Source: Verrucomicrobiaceae bacterium E54 (GTDB taxonomy: Bacteria; Verrucomicrobiota; Verrucomicrobiia; Verrucomicrobiales; Akkermansiaceae). Taken from it: DNA of 64,000 nucleotides. The notes beneath the pieces are model-generated. The model had not been told where the DNA came from. It ran no database searches and saw only the letters and a program-made list of their open reading frames with translations. The DNA lies in contig JAKZES010000002.1 in NCBI GenBank assembly GCA_022548915.1, forward strand, positions 204,167-268,166. Reading direction: 5' to 3'. The position numbers were made by a program, and so were the translations under genes. Position 1 is the stretch's first letter; every line of letters begins with the position of its first letter. Below, piece after piece: positions 35,948-46,040 of this stretch.

Positions 35948-38900
35948 TCAGGGCAGCGGAACGAGCCGGGCGGGACGCAGGGTGACCGGGCCGATCAGGC
36001 CGGAGGGCTGCAGCGGGTCGGCGGCGGTCCAGTGCTTCCAGGTGGTGAAGGTGACGCGCTCCTTCGACGGACGCGGCCTGCCCTCGACGAACCAATCGGG
36101 CCAGCGGGCGAGTGCCTTGCCGTCCCACTCGCAGTCGTCGGGGTGCTGCTCGTCGCCGATGAGGCGGTTGATCCAGAGGTTGGTGACCTCGACCTCGAGC
36201 GTGTTGTCACCCGACTGGAGGGCCCCGCTCACCTCCACCCGGAACGGCGGATGCCACAAAACCCCGAGTTCCTTGCCGTTGAGGCGCACCTCGGCGATGA
36301 CCTCGACTTCGCCGAGATCGAGCCACACCTCGCCGTCCCCGGCCCGGAAACCATCCGGAAGCTGGAAGCGGCACTTGTAGGTGGCGGTGCCGGAGAAATG
36401 TCGGATCCCCGGGTTGGGATGCTCGTTCCAGGCGACGAGCGGATCGAAGACCGCCTCGTCGACCGCACCGCGGCCGGGCGGGAAGCGGACGGTCCACGCG
36501 CCGTCCAAGGCCAGGGGCGCGGGCAGGCCGGTGACCTCGAGCGGCACGGTCTTTCCCGAAGCACGGTGCAGGGCGTGGCGACCGTTGTGCCACGCACGCA
36601 GGCTGACCTCGCCGGTTTCGTCGCCGAAGGGGATCAAACTGTCTTTCGCCGGATCCGTGGCGCGCACGACGGGATCGGAATCCAGCGTGGCCGGATACGG
36701 CTCGCGGAACACGACGAACACCGACTTGCCGGGCGCCAGTTGAAGGGGCACCCGGACGTGGTCCTCTCCGGCGCTCCAGCCGGCGGCGGGCCGGAGGGTG
36801 GCGGTTTCGGCATCCCAGAATTCGGGCCGGCGACCCGGGGCACGGAATCCGGCTACGAGACTCATCGTAGATTCGGACGGGTTCGAGACGAAGAAACTGT
36901 CGGCCCCGTCGTGCCGGCGGTGGATCCACTCGACCGGGGTTTCCCCGGGCAACTCCAGCGCCGGGGCGATCCCCATCTCGGCCAGAGTTTCGACGACGCT
37001 GATCCCGGAGAAGACACGGCCCTTGCCGAAGCGGTTCGAGGCAACGGTCGTGCCGTCGCATTTCCCCCAAACCTCATCACCGATGGCGGCAAGCTCCTGC
37101 TCGGAAGCCGGGAAGTTCCCGTTGCTCGGCGTGTGCTGCGGCTTGGGACCGTGCACGGTCGCCCCGGCACGCACGAGCTCGCGCAACTTGCGGGCCTGGG
37201 CCGGGGTGTGGAAGGAGTGATTCGGCAGCACCAGCAGGCGGTAGCGTTTGCCGCAGGGGACCACGACGTCGCCATCGTCGACGGTGAGCCCGGCGAAAAT
37301 GTCGGTGCCGCAGGAATCGTAGCCGTAGCCGGCCGCCGAGAGGTCCTCGCGGTGGGCGGCGCCGTTCGGCATCGCGTTTCCGGCGAAGACCAGCACGTCG
37401 GCCCCGAACTCGCCGTCCTGCAGCAGGAACTGGGAACGCCGGATGTAGTCGAGCCACGCCCGGCCCGGCTCCCACCAGGTCGTGGTGCGCTCGAAGTGGA
37501 TGCCGTACTGGCCCATCGTCATGCCCGGCACGACGTCGTCCCACGGTTGGTGGGCGTAGCGATGAAAGACGAAGCGGTTGATGCCGGCGGCCCACGCCCG
37601 GTCGCCAACGGTCTTCATCGAGCCCGGGTGGTTCGTCCATTTGCCGATGTCCGGGCCGGCGGTGAAGGCCTCGGCGGCGGCGATGCGGCGGCCGTGGGTG
37701 TGGGCGGCGGAGGCGGCGAGCCGCATCGAGAATGAGTACTTTCCGTTCGACCAGAACTCCGCCATCGGGATGTCCGCCTTGCCGCCGATCTGCAGCCCCT
37801 CGAAGCAGGAGGTGTAGGGCTCGGTGGTGAAGAGCAGGCCGTGCTCGTGGCAGAGCTGCGCCATGTGGCCGTAGTAGTTCTCGGCAAAGAGGTCGGCAAT
37901 GGTGCGGCGGAAATCCCAGTAGAAACGCTCGGTGGTGGGACCGTCGGTGATGGCCCGCCCGGTCAGCGCCAGCAGGTAGGGCGACGGATCGTAGCCGCGG
38001 CGTTTCTCGAATTCCTCCTTCATCCGCGGTGTCCAGTGGTGGAGGCCGGCCTCGTAGCTGTCGATGGTGAGGTGCTTGAAGGCCTTGCCGACATGCGGGC
38101 CGAGATGATCGAGCAACGGCTGGATGCCGTGTTTCCAGTGCACCTCGAGCCCCTCGCGGCGCAGCTTGTCGACCTCGAGACCGGTGACGTAATCGGGTGC
38201 CGGCTTGTTGGTCATGCCGGTCGGCGTGTGACCGAGGCGGATGATCTTCCACCGGCCCGCAGGCGCCCGCCAGGTGAGCGTGCCACTCCGCTCGAAGCGC
38301 CCGGTGACGTTGATGATCCGATCGGCCGGAATGGCCGCCCCTTGAGGCAGCGGATTCAGCGCGGGCTGGCGTCCAGCCGGGCCGCCGCGCTGGCCGGACT
38401 TGCTCTGCCACTTGGGCATCCGGAAGCCGGTATCGAGCTCGGCCGGAACGGCATAGACCGCGATGTCGCGGTAGTGGCCGAGGGCCACCTCCGGTTGCGG
38501 GAGCTTCTCGCTGATGGTTCGACCGCCTTCGACGACGATCTCGGACGACACCAGCTTCTGCATCGCCAGCTCGGGCGTGATCCACGGGCCGCCGGTGGTG
38601 CACCACCCGGCGCAGTTGTGCATGCCGAACTCAAGCCCGAGGCGCTGGCACTCGTCCGCCGCATGTTTCATCATCTCGAGCCATGCCGGCCCGAGGTAGT
38701 CGACCGCCCCGCGCGGCGTGTCGCAGTTGTGATGGGGTCCCGCGAGGAAGAAGATCATGGCCCCGCCGATGCCGGCCTGTTCCATCGCTTCAAGGTCGGT
38801 GGTGATGCCCTCGCGGGAAACGTTACCATTCATCCAGTGCCACCAGGTGTGCGGTCGGGCGGAGTCCGGAGGATTGCGGAAGCCGGCTTCGAGATCCGAA

Positions 38901-38956
38901 GCGGCAGCGGGAAACGCCAGCGCGGCGGCGAGCAGGTGGACGAGGAAAAACTTCAT
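35948..38956 (-). CDS. GH106-type alpha-L-rhamnosidase, copy 2
   Basis: 1002 residues with signal peptide MKFFLVHLLAAALAFPAAAS. The GH106 entry pattern is clear: FRNPPDSARPHTWWHWMNGN, VSREGITTDLEAMEQAGIG, then LGLEFGMHNCAGWCTTGGPW. Barrel segments such as RTIADLFAENYYGHMAQLCH and AWAAGINRFVFHRYAHQPWD match the paralogue. It ends in a beta-sandwich with CRFQLPDGFRAGDGEVWLDL and NTLEVEVTNLWINRLIGD. Differences between the copies suggest different linkages or a sulfated versus plain substrate. Spacing (15 bases to copy 1, 37 bases to the fusion gene) suggests one transcript. Confidence 0.88.
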   Translation of the reverse strand: MKFFLVHLLAAALAFPAAASDLEAGFRNPPDSARPHTWWHWMNGNVSREGITTDLEAMEQAGIGGAMIFFLAGPHHNCDTPRGAVDYLGPAWLEMMKHAADECQRLGLEFGMHNCAGWCTTGGPWITPELAMQKLVSSEIVVEGGRTISEKLPQPEVALGHYRDIAVYAVPAELDTGFRMPKWQSKSGQRGGPAGRQPALNPLPQGAAIPADRIINVTGRFERSGTLTWRAPAGRWKIIRLGHTPTGMTNKPAPDYVTGLEVDKLRREGLEVHWKHGIQPLLDHLGPHVGKAFKHLTIDSYEAGLHHWTPRMKEEFEKRRGYDPSPYLLALTGRAITDGPTTERFYWDFRRTIADLFAENYYGHMAQLCHEHGLLFTTEPYTSCFEGLQIGGKADIPMAEFWSNGKYSFSMRLAASAAHTHGRRIAAAEAFTAGPDIGKWTNHPGSMKTVGDRAWAAGINRFVFHRYAHQPWDDVVPGMTMGQYGIHFERTTTWWEPGRAWLDYIRRSQFLLQDGEFGADVLVFAGNAMPNGAAHREDLSAAGYGYDSCGTDIFAGLTVDDGDVVVPCGKRYRLLVLPNHSFHTPAQARKLRELVRAGATVHGPKPQHTPSNGNFPASEQELAAIGDEVWGKCDGTTVASNRFGKGRVFSGISVVETLAEMGIAPALELPGETPVEWIHRRHDGADSFFVSNPSESTMSLVAGFRAPGRRPEFWDAETATLRPAAGWSAGEDHVRVPLQLAPGKSVFVVFREPYPATLDSDPVVRATDPAKDSLIPFGDETGEVSLRAWHNGRHALHRASGKTVPLEVTGLPAPLALDGAWTVRFPPGRGAVDEAVFDPLVAWNEHPNPGIRHFSGTATYKCRFQLPDGFRAGDGEVWLDLGEVEVIAEVRLNGKELGVLWHPPFRVEVSGALQSGDNTLEVEVTNLWINRLIGDEQHPDDCEWDGKALARWPDWFVEGRPRPSKERVTFTTWKHWTAADPLQPSGLIGPVTLRPARLVPLP

Positions 38957-38993
38957 GGGGGAAAGCCCCCAACCCTACGCAGCGGCGACGCCG

Positions 38994-41900
38994 CTACTTC
39001 CACTCGCAAAGGCTGCTGACGTGATCCGCCGAGCCGTCGCGCAGCCAGCCGTCGAGCTGCGCGGGATCCTTGAGCTGCTGGCCGCGCAGGCGCGGGACGA
39101 CGAAGTAGCCGGCACGCGCTTCCGGCAGCAGGCTCAGGTCGCCCCACAGCTTCTCGAACTGGGTCACCGGGAACACGTCCTCCTGGCCATGGCCCCAGCG
39201 CTTCTTCACGTCCTTGATCGTGATGTACGTCGGCAGGCGCTCGGCGAGTCCGCGCAGGCCGGCGGTGACCGCCGCTTCGTCGTCCGACAGGATCTGCTCC
39301 CGGGTCAGACCACACATCCCGAGGAAGTGGTCGAGATCGATCCAGGTCGTCAGGGAGTTGTAGTACGAAAGCGCGAATTCGCATTCCTCGTCGGGCATCG
39401 CGAGTCCCTCGACGAGGCGCGGACGACCATCGACCCGGGCCAGGCCGCCGCCGCGGTCCTCGAGCCGGCGGGTGATGACCTCGTAGGTGAGGCCGTGGCC
39501 CGACCGGCGGTGAAGCCCGAGCAGCACCGGATCGGCATCGGCCCCGAGGGTGTCGATGTTGTGAAGCAGCAACGTCCGCAACTGCGGGCGGTCCTCCAGC
39601 AGACCGCGCAGGGTGCCGTTGAGGATCAGGTTCGGGACCTCGAAAAAGTGGCCGACCGGATGCAGGCACTGGAGCGGCAGGTTGTCGGTGTAGTCCGAGG
39701 CCTCACCCGCGGACTTCGCCCAATGGATGAGTGCGGCGCGGCCCGAGTCGCGGACCTTCTGCTGCTGCTCATCGAGGACCTGCTGCGGCATTTCCTCCCA
39801 GGCGAAGCGCAGGTCGCGCTCGGTGGGCACCATCCGCAGCCCGACCGATCGACCCGGCGAGACGACCAGGGGACCTTCGTAGCCGTAGTTGCCGACGCTT
39901 TCGAGGAAGGCCTGCGTGGGTCCGGTGGTCAGGTAGGAGGTGGTGAAAAGGTGCGGAAGGGGCGCGCCGAAGCGGCGGCCGATCCGACGCGACTTGGCGA
40001 GGTGCGTCTCGATGAAAGTACGATAGGCACCGTCGATCGGCGCGAAGGGGTTGAGCGCCTTGCAGGTGCCCGCACCCCCGGTCCAGCGCGATCCGGCGCC
40101 GGCGGCGAGGCTGACCACCGCCACCTCGCCGGCCCCGAGGGCCGCCGCTCCGATGCGTTCCGCCTCCTCGAGGTCGTGCCGCGCCGCCGCCTCGGGCGAT
40201 GAGACATCCATCACATCCTCCGCCCGCACGTCCTCGATCACGGTCGCGGGCGAAAGCCGGTTCTGGGCCAGACCGATGCGACCCGCCCGCAGGTCCGCGC
40301 GGATCTGCTCGTGCAGCTTGGAGTCGAAGCCGTGAGCCTCGAGCATGCCTGCCAGGCTGCCGTTCCCGCCGGACTCGCCTTTCCCCTCCTCCGAATCCCC
40401 CCCCTGCGGCGCGGTCAGCCGGTGATAGCCCGCCGGCAGCGCGGCGTGGCCGTCGTGACGGAGGTCGGCGGTGGTGCCGTCCGGATTGATCGCGAAATCG
40501 TAAACGACCGGATCCATGGCGAAGGGCAGCGCGTACTGCAGCCGCGACTTGGCCTCGCTCATGATCTCCTGCATCGCCTCCTGAGCCTCGGCCTTGCGCT
40601 GCGGCGCGAAGATGAACCCCATGCCGCCGCCGGACATCCCGCCAAGCATCCAGAAGCCCCAGAAATCGTCACCGAACCTTTCCTCGGCCCGGGCGATCAG
40701 GGTTTCGGTGAAAAGGTTGGTCGCCCACGGAATGATGGTCTGGATCGGCCCGCGGAAATTCCGCATGGTCGCCCGACCCAAGGTGCGGATGTCGCCACGC
40801 TTCAGCGCATCGATCAGCTCCTCCAACAGCTCGAGCGCCTCCTGCCGGCCGCTCCACTCCTTGCCGGAGCGGAGCAGGTATTTCTCGGTGACCATCTCGA
40901 GGATGGGGCCGACGTTCTGGGCCATGCCGCCGTGAACCAGCACCAACGAATCCTGCAGCGCGCGGCGGGCGCTGTCGGGAATCTCATTCTCGTCGAAAAC
41001 ATGGTGCGAGGGCATCAAGCGCCCGCGGGAAATGCCGAACTCGGGATCATCCTCGCCGGCGGTCTCGCCGGTGATCAGCTTGATCCCCGGCCACACGCCG
41101 CCCGAATCCTGCCAGCCGCCGCCCGAGCCGCCGATCCACTCGCCGAGAATCGCCCGCGCCAGCACCAGCCGGCGCTCGCTTTCCTCGAGCGGACCGGTCA
41201 GCGAGCGCGTCTGGCCGGTGGCCCGCATCAGCACCCCGATGAGCGCCGCGAGCAGGTTGGTCGAAACGGCCAGACGTGACCCCTTCGGGATGTCGTTGAC
41301 CGATGACACCAGCTCGATCCCGCGGCCCTTGCCGACGAGACGCTCGAGCAGGCGCTCCAGGCGCTTGCCGCTGCCCTCGATGCCCGGCGGCACGATGCCC
41401 GCCGCGATCACCGCCGCCTTGAGCAGGCCGAGGTAGTCCTTCGCAAAGTCGAAGACCTCGCCGAGATTGTCGATCCGCGCCGTCGCCTTCAGATCGACCG
41501 AATGCAGCACGATCACCGGCTCGTCGATCACGCGCAGGTAGGCCTCGACCGGCGGCTTGGTTTCCTGATCCCGGCCATGCACGCCGAGATCGACGGAGAC
41601 ATTCAGCACCCGCGCCCCCTCGGGGTAGTCCATGCCGAGGAAGAAGATGTCCGACCAGCCGCTGTGGGAAAGATCCATCCGCACCGGCGTCCGCTCGCGC
41701 AGCACGGGATGCCCGCCCGCTCCCGGCTCCAGCATTTCCCTGCGCATCTTCAGCGGATGGTCCGCCGGGTGACCCATGCGGAACATCCACTGGTTGCCGC
41801 GCACCGTGCGCACCGATCGGCGCACCTGGTCGGCGAGCGTCTGGAAGGCCAGTTCGTGGTAGGCCGAAGCCAGGGCCGACGACAGCGCATCGCCCGGGCC

Positions 41901-42242
41901 CTCGGCGGCGACCGCCTCCAGGAAGCCGTCAATGGCCTCGGCAAACCGCCGCCTCAGGAGGTACTCGTAGGCCGCGAAGGGAATCCGCCCGACTTTTCCC
42001 GCCGGCAATTTCGGCGGCAGGTGGAAACGGTGGATGGCGTAGAGGAAGAACAAGGCCCGGACCCGCTCGTAGAGATTCTCCGCGTCGCGCCGAAAGGCAT
42101 CCAGCTCGGCGCACTCGGCGAGCAGCCCCCCGGCATCGAGTTCCCGGCACACTTCGGCGAGATCGGTGTCGCGCCGCGACGGGTCGCCGGTCGTGATGAT
42201 CCCGACCAGGCGCGACTTCGAAGATGATGACGATGAACTCAT
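38994..42242 (-). CDS. Fused GHMP kinase (fucokinase-like) and UDPGP-family pyrophosphorylase
   Basis: 1082 residues. A helical N-terminal part (about 1-170) precedes a GHMP-type kinase (about 175-620), seen in [14 protein letters not shown] (motif 1), [19 protein letters not shown] (motif 2) and [12 protein letters not shown] (motif 3). A linker leads to a UDPGP-type nucleotidyltransferase (about 690-1082) with [34 protein letters not shown] and [20 protein letters not shown]. Together they would phosphorylate a sugar and activate it as a nucleotide sugar, like Bacteroides FKP, but FKP has the domains in the opposite order. Motif 2 has lost the usual GLGTSS glycines, so kinase activity is uncertain. 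ATGA overlap with the GalU-like gene. Confidence 0.75.
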   Translation of the reverse strand: MSSSSSSSKSRLVGIITTGDPSRRDTDLAEVCRELDAGGLLAECAELDAFRRDAENLYERVRALFFLYAIHRFHLPPKLPAGKVGRIPFAAYEYLLRRRFAEAIDGFLEAVAAEGPGDALSSALASAYHELAFQTLADQVRRSVRTVRGNQWMFRMGHPADHPLKMRREMLEPGAGGHPVLRERTPVRMDLSHSGWSDIFFLGMDYPEGARVLNVSVDLGVHGRDQETKPPVEAYLRVIDEPVIVLHSVDLKATARIDNLGEVFDFAKDYLGLLKAAVIAAGIVPPGIEGSGKRLERLLERLVGKGRGIELVSSVNDIPKGSRLAVSTNLLAALIGVLMRATGQTRSLTGPLEESERRLVLARAILGEWIGGSGGGWQDSGGVWPGIKLITGETAGEDDPEFGISRGRLMPSHHVFDENEIPDSARRALQDSLVLVHGGMAQNVGPILEMVTEKYLLRSGKEWSGRQEALELLEELIDALKRGDIRTLGRATMRNFRGPIQTIIPWATNLFTETLIARAEERFGDDFWGFWMLGGMSGGGMGFIFAPQRKAEAQEAMQEIMSEAKSRLQYALPFAMDPVVYDFAINPDGTTADLRHDGHAALPAGYHRLTAPQGGDSEEGKGESGGNGSLAGMLEAHGFDSKLHEQIRADLRAGRIGLAQNRLSPATVIEDVRAEDVMDVSSPEAAARHDLEEAERIGAAALGAGEVAVVSLAAGAGSRWTGGAGTCKALNPFAPIDGAYRTFIETHLAKSRRIGRRFGAPLPHLFTTSYLTTGPTQAFLESVGNYGYEGPLVVSPGRSVGLRMVPTERDLRFAWEEMPQQVLDEQQQKVRDSGRAALIHWAKSAGEASDYTDNLPLQCLHPVGHFFEVPNLILNGTLRGLLEDRPQLRTLLLHNIDTLGADADPVLLGLHRRSGHGLTYEVITRRLEDRGGGLARVDGRPRLVEGLAMPDEECEFALSYYNSLTTWIDLDHFLGMCGLTREQILSDDEAAVTAGLRGLAERLPTYITIKDVKKRWGHGQEDVFPVTQFEKLWGDLSLLPEARAGYFVVPRLRGQQLKDPAQLDGWLRDGSADHVSSLCEWK

Positions 42243-43084
42243 GCCCGCGAATTGGCCGTCGTCTCGATCAGCATGGTCAGAATCTCGTCCCGGTGCGGAC
42301 CGGCGAGCGCCAGCGACAACTGCGCCCGCAGGAGTCCGTAGCGTTCGCCGATGTTGAAACGCTGGCCGTCGATCTCGACGGCGAGGTATTTCTCGGAGCG
42401 GGCGAGCTCCGCAAGCGTCGGGGTCAACCCCAGCGTCTCACCTTCCGAAAGGGCCGCCACCTGCCGGTCGAGGCGCTCCATCACCGCCGGGGTCAGCGCG
42501 TGGATGCCGAAAAAGCAGTAGTAGTTCCCCGCCCGCAGGCCGGAGACGAACAGCTCCTGCTCGGCCAGGGTGGGGGTCGGTTTCTCGACCATGTTGGCGA
42601 CCTCGATGATCGAGGGCGAGGCCGGCACCCGCCGCCCGCCGATCGTGCCGTAAAGGTGCAGCTGGCTTTCATGCGTCGGCTGCACGCCGGACACACAGCC
42701 CGTGTGGGTCGCGGCGACGGCGAGAAGCTGCGCCACGCAGGAAGTCTCCCGGCGGCTTTGGAAAAGGTGGTCGCCCACCAGCAGCACGAAAGGGTCGTCC
42801 GCGGTGAAATTTCGGGCCATCCAGACGGCATGGCCATATCCCCGGGGCTCGGCCTGCTCGATCAGCGTCAGTCGCTCGCCATGGGGGCCCGCCGCCCGGA
42901 GATACGCGTCCCGGGTTCCCGGGCAGATCACCACCGCCGCTTCTTCGAGACCGGCGGCAAAAAGGTCATCCAGTAGAATTTCAAGGGCCGGACGGGACAT
43001 CCCCTCCGGATCGACCAAGGTCTGGAGCGGCAGGTGCGACTCGGCCGGACTGGCCGCCGTCACCACGGCTTTGCGCAATTTCAT
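42239..43084 (-). CDS. GalU-like nucleotidyltransferase lacking the GxGTR signature
   Basis: 281 residues from ATG 43084. Most of the GalU pattern is present: [20 protein letters not shown] at the start, [65 protein letters not shown] and [12 protein letters not shown]. The nucleotide-binding loop normally reading AAGLGTR is AASPAES. I recall a verrucomicrobial subfamily with this change, so it is probably conserved rather than a local mutation. It could be a regulatory or specialised nucleotidyltransferase. It shares ATGA with the downstream fusion gene, so the two very likely act together. Confidence 0.78.
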   Translation of the reverse strand: MKLRKAVVTAASPAESHLPLQTLVDPEGMSRPALEILLDDLFAAGLEEAAVVICPGTRDAYLRAAGPHGERLTLIEQAEPRGYGHAVWMARNFTADDPFVLLVGDHLFQSRRETSCVAQLLAVAATHTGCVSGVQPTHESQLHLYGTIGGRRVPASPSIIEVANMVEKPTPTLAEQELFVSGLRAGNYYCFFGIHALTPAVMERLDRQVAALSEGETLGLTPTLAELARSEKYLAVEIDGQRFNIGERYGLLRAQLSLALAGPHRDEILTMLIETTANSRA

Positions 43085-43106
43085 GAGGGGATCTTTCTCA
43101 TCGTCC

Positions 43107-43213
43107 GGGAATGTGCAATCCGCATTCCTGTCCGTGGCTGACGCTTCCAGCGGCAGGCCGTGGCTGCGGCTTCCCTTGTCTCGCCGGAGCCTCGGCGAAG
43201 GCGGCAGCCGCAG
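43107..43213. repeat. 107-bp dispersed repeat, copy A
   Basis: The region starts GGGAATG-TGC and ends GGCAGCCGCAG. Its last 74 bases (43140-43213) match 46074-46147 with five differences. It fills part of the 350-base gap between the GalU-like gene and the divergent glycosidase-like gene. The rest of that gap (43214-43434) holds related fragments (GCCTTGGCGAAGGAAGCAGCGGCAG near 43307) and no gene that I can support. Confidence 0.8.
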
Positions 43214-43434
43214 GATCGTGACCGTGGCTTCCAGCCGCGGAGTCCATTCCGGCCGTGGAGTCCTCCCCGCAGTCCATGACCGCGGCCTCCCTTCGCACGC
43301 CGAAGCCTTGGCGAAGGAAGCAGCGGCAGGATTCCTGACGAGGCGGCTGAAAGCCACCAAGACGGCCTGCGGCAAGGATGCCGCAGCCACCCGCGTTCCA
43401 TGAAGGACTCTCCCGGTCCACACGTATCCCTGCC

Positions 43435-45018
43435 ATGACCCTCCGCCGCACCCTGCTCGCCCTCGCGCTGCTTCTTCCCACAGGCCATGCCCCCGCCGCG
43501 ACACCCGACGAACCCGAAACCATCAAGGCCTACTGCCTCGACTTCAACTGGGTCCCGACGAACCGCCGCGGCAAACCCTTCGCCAAACCGGGTCAATGGG
43601 CGGGCGCCGACCCCGCCGCCCACGTCGAGTGGTACAAGACCATCGGCGCCAACGTGATCCAGACCTTCTGCGTCTCCACCAATGGCTACGCCTGGTATAA
43701 GGACGGCTTCGTGCCGGAGCAACCCGGCCTGAAGCACGACTTCCTCCCCGAGGTCGTCAAGCTCGGCCACGCCGAGGGCATGCAGGTCTTCGGCTACTTC
43801 TGCATCGCCTCCAATCCCCGCTGGGCCGAGCTGCACCCCGAGCAGAGCTACGGCAGCCCGACCACCTACCACATCCCCTACACTGACGAGTATCTCGACT
43901 TCCTCTCGAAATCGATCGGCGACGCGGTCAAGCGGACCGGCATCGACGGCTTCATGATCGACTGGGTGTGGATGCCGAAACGCCAATCCACCGAAGGCAA
44001 GTGGCTCGACTGCGAAAAGAAGCTCTACCAGCAACTCATGGGCGAACCCTTTCCCGGCGAGGACAAGCTGACTCCGGCCCAGGACACCGCCTACAGCCGC
44101 AAGGCCATCGACCGCTGCTGGAAGGCCATCCGCAAGGCCGCCAAGGACGCGAACCCCGACTGCAAGATATGGCTGACCGTCAACCACATCAACCACCCGC
44201 ACGTCGTCAATTCGGACATGTACCGGGAGGCCGACTGGCTGATGAACGAGGCCGGCAGCGTCGAGGCGATCCGCAAGGTCGAGCCGATGGTCGGCGAGGA
44301 CACCCGGATGATCACCTGCATGGCGCTGTGGAACGGCCAGGACGCCTCGGTCGCGGTGCCCGAGGCGATGGAGGCCGGTATCGGGCTCTACGGCTTCACC
44401 GCCCCGCGCAACAACGATGGCCTCGTGCCCCTCGACAAGATCTTCTCGCGCCAGGTCTTCGAGCTCAGCGGCGACGACCGCAACATCGCCGTCCTCGCCC
44501 GTGCCTACCACGGCATGTCGGTCCACGCGCTGTGGCAGGATGGCCGCTTCGTCGAACCGGAGAATCCCCCGCCCTTCCGCATCTCGCTCAAGGGCCGCGG
44601 CCGCGGCATGCAGGACACCGCCCGGATCGACAGCGCGGCGGACGAGGCATCCGTCACCATCCGTTCCCCCTACAGCAAGGGCCGCGGCGTGCTCGTGCGG
44701 GGTGCCGCGAAGTGGCCATCGAAGCTCTCCATCCGTTTCCACAAGAAGGAAGGCGAAGCCGTCACCTCCACCCAGTTCCGCATCGCCAACGGGTCGGTCG
44801 GTCTCGGCGTCACGCTGGATGATCCGGCAATCGTGACCTCCGGCCCTGTGGAAGGCGGCCTCGATCTCGGCCGCGGCTGGGACGCGGACTTTCTCAAGGA
44901 CGCGGAGGCTCCCAAAGACTCACCCAGCATCCAGCAGACCACCGAGATTCTCGAAATCGTCATTCCCGCCGCCATGACCCGCGGAAATCCGGAGGTCATT
45001 GCCTTCGAATGGGAATGA
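43435..45018 (+). CDS. Secreted TIM-barrel glycosidase-like protein
   Basis: 527 residues from ATG 43435 with signal peptide MTLRRTLLALALLLPTGHAP. A barrel is suggested by IKAYCLDFNWVPTN, IGANVIQTFCVST, GMQVFGYFCIASNP, GIDGFMIDWVWMPK, KIWLTVNHINHPHV and MITCMALWNGQD; the last third (about 370-527) is beta-rich. Asp/Glu candidates lie in MIDWVW and NEAGSV. It resembles alpha-fucosidase-like or other hypothetical glycosyl-hydrolase barrels common in Verrucomicrobia, without a precise family. The last codons (IAFEWE and stop) coincide with the left edge of a degenerate dispersed repeat. Confidence 0.75.
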   Translation: MTLRRTLLALALLLPTGHAPAATPDEPETIKAYCLDFNWVPTNRRGKPFAKPGQWAGADPAAHVEWYKTIGANVIQTFCVSTNGYAWYKDGFVPEQPGLKHDFLPEVVKLGHAEGMQVFGYFCIASNPRWAELHPEQSYGSPTTYHIPYTDEYLDFLSKSIGDAVKRTGIDGFMIDWVWMPKRQSTEGKWLDCEKKLYQQLMGEPFPGEDKLTPAQDTAYSRKAIDRCWKAIRKAAKDANPDCKIWLTVNHINHPHVVNSDMYREADWLMNEAGSVEAIRKVEPMVGEDTRMITCMALWNGQDASVAVPEAMEAGIGLYGFTAPRNNDGLVPLDKIFSRQVFELSGDDRNIAVLARAYHGMSVHALWQDGRFVEPENPPPFRISLKGRGRGMQDTARIDSAADEASVTIRSPYSKGRGVLVRGAAKWPSKLSIRFHKKEGEAVTSTQFRIANGSVGLGVTLDDPAIVTSGPVEGGLDLGRGWDADFLKDAEAPKDSPSIQQTTEILEIVIPAAMTRGNPEVIAFEWE

Positions 45019-45082
45019 TGCCACCCGGCGACACTGACACTTGCCTTGGCCCTCGTAGCCTTGGCGGAGTGGGAAGCCGCAG
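45011..45082. repeat. Dispersed repeat, degenerate copy B
   Basis: GGGAATGATGCC at 45011 corresponds to the left edge of copies A and C, and CCTCGTAGCCTTGGCGGAG ending AAGCCGCAG to their right end, with an internal deletion. It overlaps the last 8 bases of the glycosidase-like gene. Confidence 0.55.
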
Positions 45083-45094
45083 TTCCCCTGACCC

Positions 45095-45550
45095 TCACCT
45101 GGCCGACCCCGAACCACCAGCGACCTCCAACAGGCTCCAGCGCAGTCCGTGGGTCTCGTAGCGGCCGAACCCTCGATCGAAGGTCGCCAGCTCGTGCTTC
45201 GCCGCGATGGCGAAGGCCGCCAGATAGGCATCCGTCCACCAAAGACCGTGTGGCTCGGGCGATTCCCCTGCCGCCGGGAAAAGATCCCCCAATCCCGTCG
45301 GCTCCGCCTCGAACAGAATCCCCTCCTGCCGTTGCAGGTGCACCACCAAGCTCGCCGCCTCGCGGTTGCTCAGGACATCGGCTCCGAGGATCACGGGATT
45401 GGTCAGGTGCCGCAGCAGCGCCAACTGCGTCACCCGGCACAGCACCAGATCCTCCTCCCCGCCGGCCACCCAGGCCCGCGCGGCCGCCGCTGCGATGTGA
45501 CCGTCCCACACCAGCGGGAGCCACACGTTAACGTCCAAAAATCTCGCCAT
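45095..45550 (-). CDS. PIN-domain toxin (VapC-like)
   Basis: Probable ribonuclease toxin of a type II toxin-antitoxin pair. 151 residues from ATG 45550 (MARFLDVNVWLPLVWDGHIA). The PIN acidic residues are present: Asp6 in LDVNVW, the Glu in EGILFEAEP, Asp in WWTDAYLAAFA and Asp in ATFDRGF. The start lies 23 bases inside the upstream antitoxin gene, the usual coupling. RNA target unknown. Confidence 0.9.
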   Translation of the reverse strand: MARFLDVNVWLPLVWDGHIAAAAARAWVAGGEEDLVLCRVTQLALLRHLTNPVILGADVLSNREAASLVVHLQRQEGILFEAEPTGLGDLFPAAGESPEPHGLWWTDAYLAAFAIAAKHELATFDRGFGRYETHGLRWSLLEVAGGSGSAR

Positions 45551-45827
45551 GCCGCTGCTCGTCATCCTCCAGTTCCTTCAATTTCTCGAGGGCGATGACC
45601 GCCTCGCCCGGCCGTGCGGAGCGGACCACCGGCACGACAAAGCGGCCCGCCCGCTCGATTCCCACCCGCGCAGGCAACTCCGGGGCCGCATCGGTCCCGT
45701 TCTCGGCCAGACCCAAGTGCCGACGCAGGGCTTCATTCACCACATCCTTCAGCTTGCGCCCATCCAGCGCCGCCTGAGCCCGCACCCGCCGCAACAGGCC
45801 TTCGGGAATATCCACCGTCGTCCTCAT
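45528..45827 (-). CDS. Ribbon-helix-helix antitoxin (VapB-like)
   Basis: 99 residues from ATG 45827 (MRTTVDIPEGLLRRVRAQAA), the ribbon-helix-helix fold that binds DNA as a dimer. The second half (GLAENGTDAAPELPARVGIE and onward) is the toxin-binding tail. In-frame ATGs at 45836 and further upstream exist but would add residues before the beta strand MRTTVDI. Upstream lies a perfect palindrome likely to be its operator. Confidence 0.88.
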   Translation of the reverse strand: MRTTVDIPEGLLRRVRAQAALDGRKLKDVVNEALRRHLGLAENGTDAAPELPARVGIERAGRFVVPVVRSARPGEAVIALEKLKELEDDEQRHGEIFGR

Positions 45828-45833
45828 GACAAG

Positions 45834-45845
45834 CATCATGATGCA
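45834..45845. promoter_or_regulatory. Candidate antitoxin operator, 12-bp perfect palindrome
   Basis: GCATCATGATGC lies just before the antitoxin start. The element TTTTGCAT occurs twice on the antitoxin strand nearby, so a repeated half-site is possible. Type II antitoxins usually repress their own operon at such sites. Confidence 0.45.
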
Positions 45846-45994
45846 AAACACATCGTAATGCAAAATGTTTAGGAGCTAAGGCGAGCACACGCTCCATGGC
45901 AACCGAAGCAGCCCACCCGCCTGAACCGCATGCCTGGCAGGTCATCGATCATCAAGACCCGACAAGGGCGCAGGCAAGGCCGGGGTCCTGATCC

Positions 45995-46018
45995 CCGACT
46001 GTTTGCCTGGCATTTTAT
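45995..46018. repeat. 24-bp direct repeat, left copy
   Basis: The 24 bases (starting CCGACTGTTTGCCTGGC, ending TTTTAT) recur exactly at 46736-46759. The repeats enclose a 717-base segment containing dispersed repeat copy C and a broken vapBC. The 435 bases from 45828 to 46262 hold this repeat and copy C and no intact gene. Confidence 0.95.
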
Positions 46019-46040
46019 TGCGAGACGCTGGCCTTCGAGT

